From assembly GCF_006716465.1 (NCBI RefSeq), contig NZ_VFPB01000004.1:389526-453525 (forward strand): a stretch of DNA of 64,000 nt. The letters are read 5' to 3'. Source of the stretch: Pseudoxanthomonas sp. 3HH-4 (GTDB lineage Bacteria > Pseudomonadota > Gammaproteobacteria > Xanthomonadales > Xanthomonadaceae). Position 1 is the stretch's first letter; every line of letters begins with the position of its first letter. The notes beneath the pieces were generated by a model. That model was given only the letters and a program-made list of their open reading frames with translations, did no database searches and was not told the DNA's origin. The translations under genes and the position numbers were made by a program. This document shows, piece after piece, positions 47,454 to 61,224 of this stretch.

Positions 47454-47634
47454 GTCGCTGGCTCCCGACGTCGAACGAAGGCTCTCTCCGGTTCAACGCA
47501 ACCCGCGTGTGCGACCGGCAACGTGTCGAACGCCGTTGCCGAAGCGCATGCGGAGGCGAGGTCCACGCCGGACAGATTCGAGCAAGGGGACAGGGACGCG
47601 AAGTCCCGTCCGAAGGCGCTCCTGCTCATGAACA

Positions 47635-47654
47635 GGGCCGCCTCAGGGCGGCCC
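47635..47654. terminator. hairpin downstream of acnA
   Basis: Perfect 8-bp GC stem GGGCCGCC/GGCGGCCC with loop TCAG, 34 bases after the acnA stop. A smaller stem GGGAC/GTCCC lies at 47591-47605. No T-run on the acnA strand, so termination is probable but not typical. The rest of the 235-base gap holds no gene that I can support. Confidence 0.5.
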
Positions 47655-47688
47655 CGTTTCTCTGTCGCTGGAACCCGTCGATGGTGCG

Positions 47689-50457
<2,769 letters not shown>

Positions 50458-50647
50458 CGCAGAGGCTCCTGTAGCTATGGGGAAGGGGCGCAGGAGCAGC
50501 ATAGGCCGCCGTTCCTTCGCGTCTTGTCGATGCTTGCCCGGATTATCCGCCAAGACTGAGACGGTCGTGACCCGACCAAAGCCGAAGGGCGGGACGGGCG
50601 GTGACGGGGGGGCGGGGCGAACTCCTGTGCTGGGGTATGCCAGAGAA

Positions 50648-50670
50648 AGTATGTATAATTCGTCCATACT
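50648..50670 (+). promoter_or_regulatory. operator-like inverted repeat over a -10 element
   Basis: AGTATG (50648-50653) and CATACT (50665-50670) are inverted arms flanking a perfect TATAAT (50654-50659). The element lies 15 bases before the antitoxin start. AbrB-type antitoxins commonly repress their own promoter, so this is the expected operator. No clear -35 is seen. Confidence 0.6.
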
Positions 50671-50685
50671 CAAGAGGGCGTGACG

Positions 50686-50892
50686 ATGGAAGCCACCGTT
50701 GCCGAGCGTGGACAGATCACCCTCCCGAAGGCTGTGCGGGACGCGCTGGGCCTGACCAAGGGCAGCGTGCTGAAGGTCGAACTGGAAGGTAGTCGCATCG
50801 TGTTGCGGAAGAGCGTCGACGACGCGATCTCGCGCGTGCGCGGCAAGTTCGCCCTTGACAGCGAAGCCGCCAAGGACACGCCCAGCGAATGA
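50686..50892 (+). CDS. AbrB/VapB-type antitoxin
   Basis: 68 residues. The N-terminal swapped-hairpin (SpoVT/AbrB) domain reads MEATVAERGQITLPKAVRDA, then LGLTKGSVLKVELEGSRIVL; the C-terminal 20 or so residues (ISRVRGKFALDSEAAKDTPS) would bind and block the toxin. GAGGG seven bases before this ATG is a good ribosome site; a GTG two codons upstream is less likely. The stop overlaps the start of the PIN-domain gene (ATGA), the usual design of a vapBC operon. It probably represses its own promoter through the inverted repeat upstream. Confidence 0.88.
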   Translation: MEATVAERGQITLPKAVRDALGLTKGSVLKVELEGSRIVLRKSVDDAISRVRGKFALDSEAAKDTPSE

Positions 50893-51290
50893 TCGCCGTT
50901 GACGCCCCCGTCCTGATCGAACTGCTGACCGACGGCCCGCGCGCGGACGCCGTGGAGGCCGGCCTGCGCCAGAGTCTGGGCAGCGGCCGGGTGGTGGTCT
51001 GCGATGCCGCGCTGGCGCAGCTGTGCGCGTCCCTGCGCAACGGTGCGGATGCCCTGGCCGCCATCGAGGAAATGGGCGTCCACTTCAATGCTGTCGAAGC
51101 CAAATCCGCCGTGCGGGCAGGCGAGATGCAGCGCCGACACCGCCAGCGTTCCGGCGAGGCGCGACCGATCGCCGACTTCCTGGTCGGTGCACATGCGCTG
51201 TTGCAGTGCGACGGCCTGATCACCTTCGACACCGCCTTCCATCGCGACTATTTCAAGGGCCTGAAACTGATCGTGCCCGCGAACGAATAA
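50889..51290 (+). CDS. PIN-domain ribonuclease toxin (VapC type)
   Basis: 133 residues, PIN fold. Metal-binding acidic residues are visible at the expected places: Asp5 in [15 protein letters not shown] with Glu11, the acidic residue in [14 protein letters not shown], and Asp in [12 protein letters not shown] near the C-terminus, which is the DxxF-type end of VapC. VapC toxins cut tRNA or rRNA under control of their VapB partner. The ATG overlaps the antitoxin stop by four bases. The pair lies between divergent acnA and acnB, an unusual interruption of two metabolic genes. The target RNA cannot be told from sequence. Confidence 0.88.
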   Translation: MIAVDAPVLIELLTDGPRADAVEAGLRQSLGSGRVVVCDAALAQLCASLRNGADALAAIEEMGVHFNAVEAKSAVRAGEMQRRHRQRSGEARPIADFLVGAHALLQCDGLITFDTAFHRDYFKGLKLIVPANE

Positions 51291-51342
51291 GCAGCACCCC
51301 ATTTTCCCTTTCCACCGCACCATCGAACGACCGGAGTCATCC

Positions 51343-53934
51343 ATGTTGGAAGCCTATCGCCACCACGTAGCCGAGCGCGCCGCGCTGGGCATCCCGCCGC
51401 TGCCGCTGACGGCCCAGCAGACGGCCGAGGTCATCGAACTGCTGAAGAACCCGCCGGCTGGTGAAGAAGACTTCCTGGTCGAGCTGATCACCCACCGCGT
51501 GCCCGCCGGCGTCGACGATGCCGCCAAGGTCAAGGCGTCCTACCTGGCCGCCGTGGCCTTCGGCACCGAGAAGACCCCGCTGATCACCCCGCAGCGCGCC
51601 ACCGAGCTGCTGGGCACGATGCTGGGCGGCTACAACATCCACCCGCTGATCGAGCTGCTCGACAACGCAGAGCTGGGTGCGACCGCCGCCGAAGGCCTGA
51701 AGCACACGCTGCTGATGTTCGACAGCTTCCACGACGTGCAGGAGAAGGCGGAGCAGGGCAACGCCCACGCACAGGCCGTGCTGAAGAGCTGGGCCGACGC
51801 CGAGTGGTTCACCAGCAAGCCGGAAGTGCCGCAGAGCCTGACCATCACGGTCTTCAAGGTGCCCGGCGAGACCAACACCGACGACCTGTCGCCGGCGCCC
51901 GACGCGACCACGCGCCCGGACATTCCGTTGCACGCGCTGGCGATGCTGAAGAACAAGCGCCCCGACGCGCCGTTCGTGCCGGAAGAAGACGGCAAGCGCG
52001 GTCCGATCCAGGAAATCCTGTCGCTGAAGAACAAGGGCCACCTGGTCGCCTACGTCGGCGATGTGGTCGGCACCGGTTCCTCGCGCAAATCGGCGACCAA
52101 CAGCGTGCTGTGGTTCACTGGCGAGGACATCCCGTTCATTCCGAACAAGCGCTTCGGCGGCGTCTGCCTGGGTTCCAAGATCGCCCCGATCTTCTACAAC
52201 ACCATGGAGGATGCCGGCGCGCTGCCGATCGAACTCGACGTGTCGCAGATGAGCCACGGCGATGTGGTCGAGCTGCGTCCGTACGACGGCAAGGCGTTGA
52301 AGAACGGTGAAGTGATCGCCGAGTTCCAGGTGAAGTCCGACGTGCTGTTCGACGAAGTGCGCGCCGGTGGCCGCATCCCGCTGATCATCGGCCGCGGCCT
52401 GACCGCGAAGGCGCGCGAAGCGCTGAAGCTCCCGGCGACGGATCTGTTCCGCCAGCCGCAGCAGCCGGCCGACAGCGGCAAGGGCTTCTCGCTGGCGCAG
52501 AAGATGGTGGGTCGCGCCTGCGGCCTGCCGGAAGGCCAGGGCGTGCGTCCGGGCGCGTACTGCGAACCGAAGATGACCTCGGTGGGTTCGCAGGACACCA
52601 CCGGTCCGATGACCCGCGACGAGCTGAAGGACCTGGCCTGCCTGGGCTTCTCGGCCGACCTGGTCATGCAGTCGTTCTGCCATACGGCGGCCTATCCGAA
52701 GCCGGTGGACGTGAAGACCCACCACACGCTGCCGGAATTCATCTCCACCCGCGGCGGCATCTCGCTGCGCCCGGGTGACGGCGTGATCCACAGCTGGCTC
52801 AACCGCATGTTGATGCCCGACACCGTCGGCACCGGCGGCGACTCGCACACGCGCTTCCCGGTGGGCATCTCGTTCCCGGCCGGCTCGGGTCTGGTCGCCT
52901 TCGCCGCCGCCACCGGCGTGATGCCGCTGGACATGCCGGAATCGGTGCTGGTCCGCTTCAAGGGCGAAATGCAGCCTGGCGTCACGCTACGCGACCTGGT
53001 CAACGCCATCCCGTACTACGCCATCAAGTCGGGCTTGCTGACGGTGGCCAAGCAGGGCAAGAAGAACATCTTCTCCGGCCGCATCCTCGAAATCGAAGGC
53101 TTGCCGGACCTGAAGGTGGAGCAGGCGTTCGAGCTGTCCGACGCCTCGGCCGAGCGTTCCGCCGCCGGCTGCACCGTGCGCTTGAACAAGGAACCGATCA
53201 TCGAGTATCTGACCAGTAACATCACGCTGCTGAAGTGGATGATTGCCGAAGGCTACGCCGACGCGCGTTCGCTGGCCCGTCGCATCAAGAAGATGGAGGA
53301 GTGGCTGGTCGATCCGCAGCTGCTGGAGCCGGATGCCGACGCCGAGTACGCCGCCGTCATCGACATCGATCTGGCCGAGGTGCACGAGCCGCTGCTGGCC
53401 TGCCCGAACGATCCGGACGATGTGAAGACGCTGTCCGATGTCGCCGGCACCCAGATCGATGAGGTCTTCATCGGTTCGTGCATGACCAACATCGGCCATT
53501 TCCGCGCGGCTGCCAAGCTGCTGGAAGGCAAGCGCGACATCCCGACCCGCCTGTGGGTCGCGCCGCCGACCAAGATGGATGCGTCCGAGCTGACCAAGGA
53601 AGGCCACTACGGCACGTTCGGCACCGCCGGCGCGCGCATGGAGATGCCGGGCTGCTCGCTGTGCATGGGCAATCAGGCGCAGGTGCGCGAGGGTGCGACG
53701 GTGTTCTCCACCTCGACCCGCAACTTCCCCAACCGCCTGGGCCGCAACTCCAATGTGTTCCTGGGGTCGGCCGAGCTGGCCGCGATCTGTTCGCGCCTGG
53801 GCAGGATCCCGACCAAGGCCGAGTACATGGCCGACATCGGCGTGATCAACGAGAAGGGTGCCGAGATCTACCGCTACATGAACTTCGATCAGATCGAGGA
53901 ATATCAGGACGTGGCCAAGACCGTCGCGGCCTGA
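51343..53934 (+). CDS. acnB: aconitate hydratase B (RpfA)
   Basis: 863 residues, AcnB type with the HEAT-like N-terminal domain ([40 protein letters not shown]). The swivelling domain follows ([40 protein letters not shown]), then the catalytic part with [20 protein letters not shown], first cluster cysteine in [19 protein letters not shown] and the pair in [14 protein letters not shown]. Main aconitase of the TCA cycle. In Xanthomonas the aconitase of the rpf cluster is RpfA, which affects extracellular enzyme synthesis and iron levels; the location here near rpfB supports that identity. It follows the VapBC-like pair by 52 bases and ends before a strong terminator. Confidence 0.98.
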   Translation: MLEAYRHHVAERAALGIPPLPLTAQQTAEVIELLKNPPAGEEDFLVELITHRVPAGVDDAAKVKASYLAAVAFGTEKTPLITPQRATELLGTMLGGYNIHPLIELLDNAELGATAAEGLKHTLLMFDSFHDVQEKAEQGNAHAQAVLKSWADAEWFTSKPEVPQSLTITVFKVPGETNTDDLSPAPDATTRPDIPLHALAMLKNKRPDAPFVPEEDGKRGPIQEILSLKNKGHLVAYVGDVVGTGSSRKSATNSVLWFTGEDIPFIPNKRFGGVCLGSKIAPIFYNTMEDAGALPIELDVSQMSHGDVVELRPYDGKALKNGEVIAEFQVKSDVLFDEVRAGGRIPLIIGRGLTAKAREALKLPATDLFRQPQQPADSGKGFSLAQKMVGRACGLPEGQGVRPGAYCEPKMTSVGSQDTTGPMTRDELKDLACLGFSADLVMQSFCHTAAYPKPVDVKTHHTLPEFISTRGGISLRPGDGVIHSWLNRMLMPDTVGTGGDSHTRFPVGISFPAGSGLVAFAAATGVMPLDMPESVLVRFKGEMQPGVTLRDLVNAIPYYAIKSGLLTVAKQGKKNIFSGRILEIEGLPDLKVEQAFELSDASAERSAAGCTVRLNKEPIIEYLTSNITLLKWMIAEGYADARSLARRIKKMEEWLVDPQLLEPDADAEYAAVIDIDLAEVHEPLLACPNDPDDVKTLSDVAGTQIDEVFIGSCMTNIGHFRAAAKLLEGKRDIPTRLWVAPPTKMDASELTKEGHYGTFGTAGARMEMPGCSLCMGNQAQVREGATVFSTSTRNFPNRLGRNSNVFLGSAELAAICSRLGRIPTKAEYMADIGVINEKGAEIYRYMNFDQIEEYQDVAKTVAA

Positions 53935-53944
53935 TCGGCACACA

Positions 53945-53973
53945 AAAAAGGCCCGGCAATGCCGGGCCTTTTT
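53945..53973. terminator. bidirectional terminator after acnB
   Basis: 13-bp perfect stem AAAAAGGCCCGGC/GCCGGGCCTTTTT with a 3-base loop, 10 bases after acnB. T-runs on both strands let it serve acnB and the convergent hflD operon. Confidence 0.92.
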
Positions 53974-53991
53974 CTTGCGCGGTCCACAGGG

Positions 53992-54603
53992 TCAGGCCAG
54001 CCAGTCCTCCACCGCCTCCAGCATCTGCCGACGGCCAAGTACGAAATCCCACATCGACCCGCCCAACTGCCGCCACAGCACGGCCGAGCGCACCGCGGCC
54101 AGCAGGATCGCGCGGATCTCGGCCACCACGCCGGGTTGGCCCAGATAATGCGGGTTGCCCTGGACCATCACGCGCGGGCGCAGGTGGCTGATGGTGTCGG
54201 CGTACAGCCCACCCAGCGCGGACAGCACATCCGGATGCGTGCTGCCCTGCTGTCCGGCGCGGGGCGCGATCTCGCCCAGTCCGCGCGTGACCGCATGCAC
54301 CGTGTCGTTCTCGCGCACAAAGCGACGCTCCAGTTGCAGCACCGCCATCGCCAGGCGGGGCAGGGCTTCGTCGTGGGCATCCTTCGCCAGATAGCTGCGC
54401 AGGACGCGCAGGCCGGGCGTGACCCCGGACACGCTGCCGTAGACCTCTGCAGGCGACGCGGCATCGATGCGGAACACGCTGTCCAGTGCGGCCTGCACGG
54501 CAGATCCCTCGGACTGACCGGTTTCGGCGATGCGTCGCACCTGATGGAGCGCCTGCGCCAACCCGGCGAGGGCGAGGACGCGGTCGGAATATCTATTGCT
54601 CAA
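53992..54603 (-). CDS. hflD: HflD high-frequency lysogenization protein homolog
   Basis: 203 residues, all helical, usual length. HflD is a peripheral inner-membrane protein that in E. coli binds lambda CII; its normal cell role is unclear. Conserved pieces: [20 protein letters not shown] near the start, [37 protein letters not shown] and the C-terminal [19 protein letters not shown]. The start is TTG ([12 protein letters not shown]), overlapping the mnmA stop (TTGA); the family N-terminus and the overlap support it. Last gene of nudJ-mnmA-hflD, the same order as in E. coli. Confidence 0.93.
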   Translation of the reverse strand: MSNRYSDRVLALAGLAQALHQVRRIAETGQSEGSAVQAALDSVFRIDAASPAEVYGSVSGVTPGLRVLRSYLAKDAHDEALPRLAMAVLQLERRFVRENDTVHAVTRGLGEIAPRAGQQGSTHPDVLSALGGLYADTISHLRPRVMVQGNPHYLGQPGVVAEIRAILLAAVRSAVLWRQLGGSMWDFVLGRRQMLEAVEDWLA

Positions 54604-55718
54604 GCTGCTTGCTCCGCGAGTTTCATTTCAAGAGGTGCGTCGGTGCGCGCGATGACCGCGCCGCCCAGGCATTCGTCGCCGGCATACAGCACCAGCGATT
54701 GTCCGGGCGTGACGGCGCGCTGTGGCGCCGTGAATTCCACCGCGACCGTGCCGTCGTCGAGCACCAGCACTTCGCAAGATTCGTCCGGCTGCCGGTACCG
54801 GGTCTGCGCCGTGCAGGTGAAGCGGCCGGCGGGCGGGTTGCCGGCGACCCAGTGCGCCGATTCTGTCCACAGGCGCGTGGACATCAGGTACGGGCTTTGG
54901 GTGTCCTGGTCGACATACAGGACATTGTGGGCGACGTCCTTGCCCACGACATACCAGGGTGCCTGCGGGCGACCGCGAACACCGCCGATCTGCAGGCCTT
55001 CACGCTGACCGAGTGTGAAATAGAATACGCCGGGGTGCTCGCCGATTATCTGGCCCTGCGGATCGCGCATTTCGCCGCGCCTGGCGGGCAGGTAGCGGCC
55101 GAGGAACTCGCGGAAGTCGCGCTCGCCGATGAAGCAGATGCCGGTGGAATCCTTCTTGTCGTGCGTCTGCAGGCCGGCGTCGCGTGCGATGCGGCGCAGG
55201 TCCGATTTCTGCAGCTCGCCGATCGGAAACAGCGTAGCCGACAGTTGTGCCTGGCCGAGCTGATGCAGGAAATAGCTCTGGTCCTTGCCGCGGTCGACAC
55301 CGCGCAGCAGGCGCCAGCGTCCATCCCGCTGGTGCACGCGTGCATAGTGGCCGGTGGCGATCTTCTCGGCGCCCAGGTCGCGTGCGGCATCCAGGAAGTG
55401 TTTGAACTTCACTTCGCGATTGCACAGCACATCGGGGTTGGGCGTCCGGCCTGCGGCGTACTCGGCCAGGAAGTGCTCGAAGACGCCTTTCCAGTATTCG
55501 CTCGAAAAATCGCGGAAGTGGAACGGAATGCCGAGGCGGCCACAGACGGCGACCGCGTCGCGCCGGTCGTCCTCGGCGCGACAATCGCCGGAGCCATCAT
55601 CGGCCCAGTTCTGCATGAACAAGCCCGCGACGGATTCGCCCTGACGCACCAGTTGAAGAGCAGCGACGGACGAATCCACGCCGCCCGAGACGCCCACGAT
55701 GACGCGTGGCGGGTTCAT
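54600..55718 (-). CDS. mnmA: tRNA 2-thiouridylase MnmA
   Basis: 372 residues. MnmA puts sulfur on U34 of tRNA Lys, Glu and Gln. The PP-loop is [20 protein letters not shown] near the start; the first catalytic Cys lies in [19 protein letters not shown] and the second in [20 protein letters not shown], about 97 residues apart as in E. coli. C-terminal beta domains include [17 protein letters not shown] and [17 protein letters not shown]. The ATG overlaps the nudJ stop (ATGA), so the operon is tightly coupled. A start further upstream in the same frame exists but lacks the family sequence. Confidence 0.98.
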   Translation of the reverse strand: MNPPRVIVGVSGGVDSSVAALQLVRQGESVAGLFMQNWADDGSGDCRAEDDRRDAVAVCGRLGIPFHFRDFSSEYWKGVFEHFLAEYAAGRTPNPDVLCNREVKFKHFLDAARDLGAEKIATGHYARVHQRDGRWRLLRGVDRGKDQSYFLHQLGQAQLSATLFPIGELQKSDLRRIARDAGLQTHDKKDSTGICFIGERDFREFLGRYLPARRGEMRDPQGQIIGEHPGVFYFTLGQREGLQIGGVRGRPQAPWYVVGKDVAHNVLYVDQDTQSPYLMSTRLWTESAHWVAGNPPAGRFTCTAQTRYRQPDESCEVLVLDDGTVAVEFTAPQRAVTPGQSLVLYAGDECLGGAVIARTDAPLEMKLAEQAA

Positions 55719-56176
55719 GCGATCTGTTGCAGCGTGGACAGGGGCGAGCGCCGTCCCGAGAGGAAGTCCTGCACGACCTGCCACACCAGCGGGCTACGGT
55801 GGCGGTCGGATCGCGCCTGCAGTTCGGCCGGTGTCAGCCACACGGCCTGCACGATGCCGTCGTCTAGCGGGTGGTCTGGGAGATGGCGCACCGGCTCTGC
55901 GGCGAAGGCGAAGCGCAGGTAGTGCCGACCTGTCTCCGCTTTCCATTGGTAGGCACCCACGAAGGCGGTCAGTTCGACCTCCCAGCCGGTTTCCTCAAGG
56001 GTCTCGCGGCGGGCGGCCTCCAGCAGGCTTTCGTCGGGTTCCAGGTGGCCAGCGGGCTGGTTGAACACAAGGCGACCCTGCGCACGCTCTTCCACCATCA
56101 ACAGCCTGCCGTCGCGGACCACCACCGTGGCCACGGTCACGTCAGGCTGCCAGAAGCGTCCCTCGCGATAGCTCAC
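55715..56176 (-). CDS. nudJ: Nudix hydrolase, NudJ type
   Basis: 153 residues. The Nudix box reads [20 protein letters not shown] followed by T-G-W, with the metal-binding glutamates in place. NudJ of E. coli is a phosphatase of thiamine pyrophosphate precursors and nucleoside diphosphates, encoded just before mnmA; the same gene order here supports the name. N-terminal [20 protein letters not shown] and the later [20 protein letters not shown] agree. The start is GTG, immediately after the stop of the exported protein upstream, with AAGGA nine bases before it. Its stop overlaps mnmA. Confidence 0.92.
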   Translation of the reverse strand: MSYREGRFWQPDVTVATVVVRDGRLLMVEERAQGRLVFNQPAGHLEPDESLLEAARRETLEETGWEVELTAFVGAYQWKAETGRHYLRFAFAAEPVRHLPDHPLDDGIVQAVWLTPAELQARSDRHRSPLVWQVVQDFLSGRRSPLSTLQQIA

Positions 56177-56659
56177 TTACAGTTCGTCCTTCTCGCCAGA
56201 GAGCTCGATTTCCTCGTTGTCAGCCGTTTCCGCCGCGATGTCCATCGCGGCTTCCAGCGCCGCGCCGTCCACGCTGTCGGGCAGCTTGATGACGAAGTAC
56301 AGCACGTCCCCCGACAGCTCCCAGCTGCCCAGCTTCTTGGCGCGGCTGTCCGCCATCAGTGTGAGCGCCTTGGCGCCATCGATGCCGTCAGCGGCGACGC
56401 GGCCGGCCGGGGAAAACACCTCGCGGATGCTGATGCCGTTGACGTGTTCGGTGCGGCCGGAGACGAAGACCAGCTGGGTCCGATTCTCCTGCTTGTAGGA
56501 GTAGGTGACCTTGTAGTCGCCGTCGGCGTCCACTTCGAACTGGATCCCGCGCGCCGTCAGCCGGGCGTCCACCGAGGCGTCGGCCGCGAGCACGGGTGTC
56601 GCGATCGCGGTGGCGCACAGCAGGGCGGCGGAGGACAATCGGGACAGCGCAGGTTTCAT
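56177..56659 (-). CDS. exported hypothetical protein
   Basis: 160 residues. [20 protein letters not shown] followed by TPVLA is a Sec signal peptide. The mature part has a beta-rich core: [40 protein letters not shown], then [20 protein letters not shown], and an acidic C-terminus ([12 protein letters not shown]). It resembles the YbjN-like or T3SS-chaperone-like small periplasmic proteins but I do not recognise a family firmly. It ends directly before the nudJ GTG, so it may lead the nudJ-mnmA-hflD operon. An ATG 15 codons upstream is also open; the signal peptide favours the one chosen. Divergent from clpS. Confidence 0.72.
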   Translation of the reverse strand: MKPALSRLSSAALLCATAIATPVLAADASVDARLTARGIQFEVDADGDYKVTYSYKQENRTQLVFVSGRTEHVNGISIREVFSPAGRVAADGIDGAKALTLMADSRAKKLGSWELSGDVLYFVIKLPDSVDGAALEAAMDIAAETADNEEIELSGEKDEL

Positions 56660-56745
56660 GGTCGGCTCGGCAGTATTTGGAAGGCGCATTGTGGCCGGGG
56701 CCACGCATGGCGTCCATGCGGGCGGCGAGGGCCGGCTTCCACGCC

Positions 56746-56751
56746 TATAAT
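56746..56751 (+). promoter_or_regulatory. -10 element placed for leaderless clpS mRNA
   Basis: A perfect TATAAT is followed by six bases (TCGCTC) and the clpS ATG. The gap is too short for a ribosome site and none is present, so transcription should start at or next to the A of ATG. The -35 region is poor. Confidence 0.6.
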
Positions 56752-56757
56752 TCGCTC

Positions 56758-57078
56758 ATGTCCCGAAAGAACGAAAACGAACGCGACCATGGCCTGATGG
56801 TGGAGACCAGCCGGCCCGAGGTCGCGCCACCGCCCCTATACCAGGTATTGTTGCTCAACGACGACTACACGCCGATGGACTTCGTGGTGACCGTCCTGCA
56901 ACAGTTCTTTGCCATGGACCTGGAGAAGGCGACCCAGGTGATGCTGCACGTGCATACCCGTGGACGTGGAGTCTGCGGCGTATACACCCGTGAGGTGGCC
57001 GAATCCAAGGTGGCCCAGGTCAACGAGTTTTCCCGTATGAACCAGCATCCCCTGCTGTGCACGATGGAGAAGTCCTGA
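56758..57078 (+). CDS. clpS: Clp adaptor protein ClpS
   Basis: 106 residues, as usual. ClpS binds the N-domain of ClpA and delivers N-end-rule substrates. The N-terminal tail is flexible ([20 protein letters not shown]); the core has [20 protein letters not shown] with the Asn-Asp residues that grip the substrate N-terminus, [20 protein letters not shown] with the pocket His, and [20 protein letters not shown]. It lies 150 bases before clpA on the same strand, the conserved arrangement. Promoter geometry suggests that its message has no leader. Confidence 0.97.
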   Translation: MSRKNENERDHGLMVETSRPEVAPPPLYQVLLLNDDYTPMDFVVTVLQQFFAMDLEKATQVMLHVHTRGRGVCGVYTREVAESKVAQVNEFSRMNQHPLLCTMEKS

Positions 57079-57228
57079 GGGGTCCGGCGTGGGCTTGCCG
57101 GGACGGAAACGGTGTGGGGGCGCCGCTGAGGAGTACAAGGCAACGATCCCTGAACACTGAAATCCGGTAGGGTGATGGAAAACCGCCCGCCAAGCCGCAT
57201 ATTGTCGGCATAGGCCCCGGAGGCAATC

Positions 57229-59508
<2,280 letters not shown>

Positions 59509-59537
59509 TCGGCCGGACGCTCACGCGACCAGGTCAG

Positions 59538-59563
59538 AAAAGGCGGCCTCCGGGCCGCCTTTT
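59538..59563. terminator. bidirectional terminator after clpA
   Basis: 11-bp perfect stem AAAAGGCGGCC/GGCCGCCTTTT with loop TCCG, 29 bases after clpA and 13 before the stop of the convergent exported protein gene. T-runs on both sides. Confidence 0.92.
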
Positions 59564-59576
59564 CCTTGCGGCGTCC

Positions 59577-59939
59577 TTACTGTCGCGCACGTCGCTTGCG
59601 GGCAGCGAACTCATCGGCCGTGATCTGCTCCACGGCGCTGACGCGGCAGTTCCCGCGCTTCGTCATCACCTTGGTGTCCTGCGGGCATAGTTGGCCCACT
59701 TGGCCATTCGTGGAGATTTCCACGGTGGGCGTCATGGTGATGGCGGCACAGCTGTTCCGGAATGCGATCCGGTAGTGGCTCTGGCCGTCACGCAGATAGA
59801 ACTGCTCACCGCCGCCGGCTCGGATGATTTCCTGATCGTTGCCCAAGCTCACGCACGTGGTGACCTGCTCGCCCGCCAGTGCCGCCAAGGGGGCCAAGCT
59901 CGCAACGAACAGGATGGAGGGAACAAGACGTGGGTTCAT
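59577..59939 (-). CDS. small exported hypothetical protein
   Basis: 120 residues. The signal peptide is MNPRLVPSILFVASLAPLAA followed by L-A, and the mature protein starts near GEQVTTCVSLGNDQEI. Four cysteines (TTCVS, NSCAA, QLCPQ, GNCRV) suggest two disulfides in the periplasm; the segment EQFYLRDGQSHYRIAFRNSC resembles small DUF6491-like proteins, known only as conserved hypotheticals. The C-terminus is basic (DEFAARKRRARQ). No partner is obvious; the gene stands alone between the clpA terminator and infA, with 191 bases to the latter. Function unknown. Confidence 0.7.
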   Translation of the reverse strand: MNPRLVPSILFVASLAPLAALAGEQVTTCVSLGNDQEIIRAGGGEQFYLRDGQSHYRIAFRNSCAAITMTPTVEISTNGQVGQLCPQDTKVMTKRGNCRVSAVEQITADEFAARKRRARQ

Positions 59940-60087
59940 GGCACCGCTCGAAGCGTTGGCAGCCGGAATTGGCTACGGCCACGCTACGCATCGGTCCCCG
60001 GTTTCAAATCTGCCGTTGGTGGTCGTTACCAGCGACCCGGTGCCGGAGGTCATGGCATCCCGTGTTCCGCGCGGACGCATAAACGCA

Positions 60088-60110
60088 GAAAGCGGCCATT
60101 GGCCGCTTTC
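60088..60110 (-). terminator. hairpin downstream of infA
   Basis: 10-bp perfect stem GAAAGCGGCC/GGCCGCTTTC with a 3-base loop, 20 bases after the infA stop. The T-run on the infA strand is short. Confidence 0.7.
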
Positions 60111-60130
60111 AAATCAAATAGTTGCGCGTA

Positions 60131-60349
60131 TTACTTCATGCGGTACGTGATTCGACCCTTGGTGAGGTCATACGGGGTCATTTCGACCTTCACCTTGTCG
60201 CCGGTCAGGATGCGGATGTAGTTCTTGCGCATGCGGCCGGAGATGTGGGCGATGATTTCGTGGCCGTTTTCCAGCTTGACCCGGAACATGGTGTTGGGCA
60301 GCGTCTCGGCAACGGTGCCTTCGAATTCAATGGAATCGTCTTTCGACAT
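60131..60349 (-). CDS. infA: translation initiation factor IF-1
   Basis: 72 residues, exactly the usual size. IF-1 is a one-domain S1/OB-fold protein that occupies the A site during initiation. Sequence: [20 protein letters not shown], then [40 protein letters not shown], and the end [16 protein letters not shown] lies five to eight bases before the ATG. It follows aat on the same strand by 87 bases, and clpA-infA-aat proximity is common in gammaproteobacteria. Confidence 0.99.
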   Translation of the reverse strand: MSKDDSIEFEGTVAETLPNTMFRVKLENGHEIIAHISGRMRKNYIRILTGDKVKVEMTPYDLTKGRITYRMK

Positions 60350-60436
60350 GTATGCCTGTGCTGTGCCGCGAGGAGATGGCGGGTGCCATGAAGCCGGGCA
60401 TTGTACGCCAGCCAGGCTCTTGGTGCAAAAATTCCG

Positions 60437-61183
60437 TTATGGCACCGAGGGTTGCGACAGCAGGGCGGCGGGCAGCACACCGAACCGCGTGGTCCAGGCA
60501 CCTTCCTGCGTCGGCAGGTCGACCAGGCCGGCGATCTGTTCCAGAAAGGTCTCGCGAGGCACGAGGCAGCCTCCCAGGGAATGAAGGTGGTCGTTTTCCA
60601 CCTGCGCGTCGATCAACGGCCAGCCCCACTCCCGCAAGCGAGTCGCCAGTGCGGCAAGTGCGACCTTCGACGCGCCGGATCGGTGGCTGAACATGCTTTC
60701 GCCAAAGAACATCCGGCCGATCGCCACGCCGTAGATGCCGCCGGCCAGACGGTCGCCATCGAATACTTCCACCGAATGCGCATGCCCCTGCCGGTGCAGG
60801 TCGATGTAGGCCTGCCGCATGCCCGACGTGATCCAGGTGCCGCGTTGTCCCGGCCGCGGCGATTGCGCGCAGGCCGTGATGACCTGCTCGAAGCAGGTAT
60901 CCGCGTGGGCCTGCCATGCGCTCCGCTTCAGTTCGCGGCGGAACCGCGAAGGCAGTCGCACGCCGTCCGTATGAAACACCATGCGGGGATCGGGCGACCA
61001 CCACAGCGGCGGCTGGCCGTCTGAAAACCACGGGAAAATGCCGTGCCGGTAGGCGTTGAGCAAGCGCGGCAGGGAAAGGTCGCCGCCGATCGCCAGCAAC
61101 CCGTCCGGTTCGCGCATGGCGGCGCCCGCGTGGGGGAAGGGGGCGTGGGGGTCGGAAGACAGGACAAACGGCCGTTGGCGCAT
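60437..61183 (-). CDS. aat: leucyl/phenylalanyl-tRNA-protein transferase
   Basis: 248 residues. Aat adds Leu or Phe to proteins with N-terminal Arg or Lys, making them N-end-rule substrates that ClpS and ClpA, encoded nearby, destroy. Motifs: FPHAGAAMREPDGLLAIGGD, RLLNAYRHGIFPWFSDGQPP, LWWSPDPRMVFHTDGVRLPS, RGTWITSGMRQAYIDLHRQG, HAHSVEVFDGDRLAGGIYGV and GRMFFGESMFSHRSGASKVA. An ATG eight codons further upstream is open (MNAPYNRG), but TACAAT stands six bases before the chosen ATG, which would place the promoter inside that longer form, and family members start near here. Confidence 0.95.
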   Translation of the reverse strand: MRQRPFVLSSDPHAPFPHAGAAMREPDGLLAIGGDLSLPRLLNAYRHGIFPWFSDGQPPLWWSPDPRMVFHTDGVRLPSRFRRELKRSAWQAHADTCFEQVITACAQSPRPGQRGTWITSGMRQAYIDLHRQGHAHSVEVFDGDRLAGGIYGVAIGRMFFGESMFSHRSGASKVALAALATRLREWGWPLIDAQVENDHLHSLGGCLVPRETFLEQIAGLVDLPTQEGAWTTRFGVLPAALLSQPSVP

Positions 61184-61189
61184 GCCGCG

Positions 61190-61195
61190 ATTGTA
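61190..61195 (-). promoter_or_regulatory. -10 element placed for leaderless aat mRNA
   Basis: TACAAT on the minus strand is followed by six bases (CGCGGC) and the aat ATG; no ribosome site lies between. Confidence 0.5.
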
Positions 61196-61224
61196 GGGGG
61201 CATTCATGACGCGACGCGCCGGGT

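Noticed and set aside
47454..47688. Small gene between the FG-GAP-like protein and acnA
   Set aside because: Open frames are Arg/Ala-rich composition effects without ribosome sites; hairpins downstream of acnA explain the structure.
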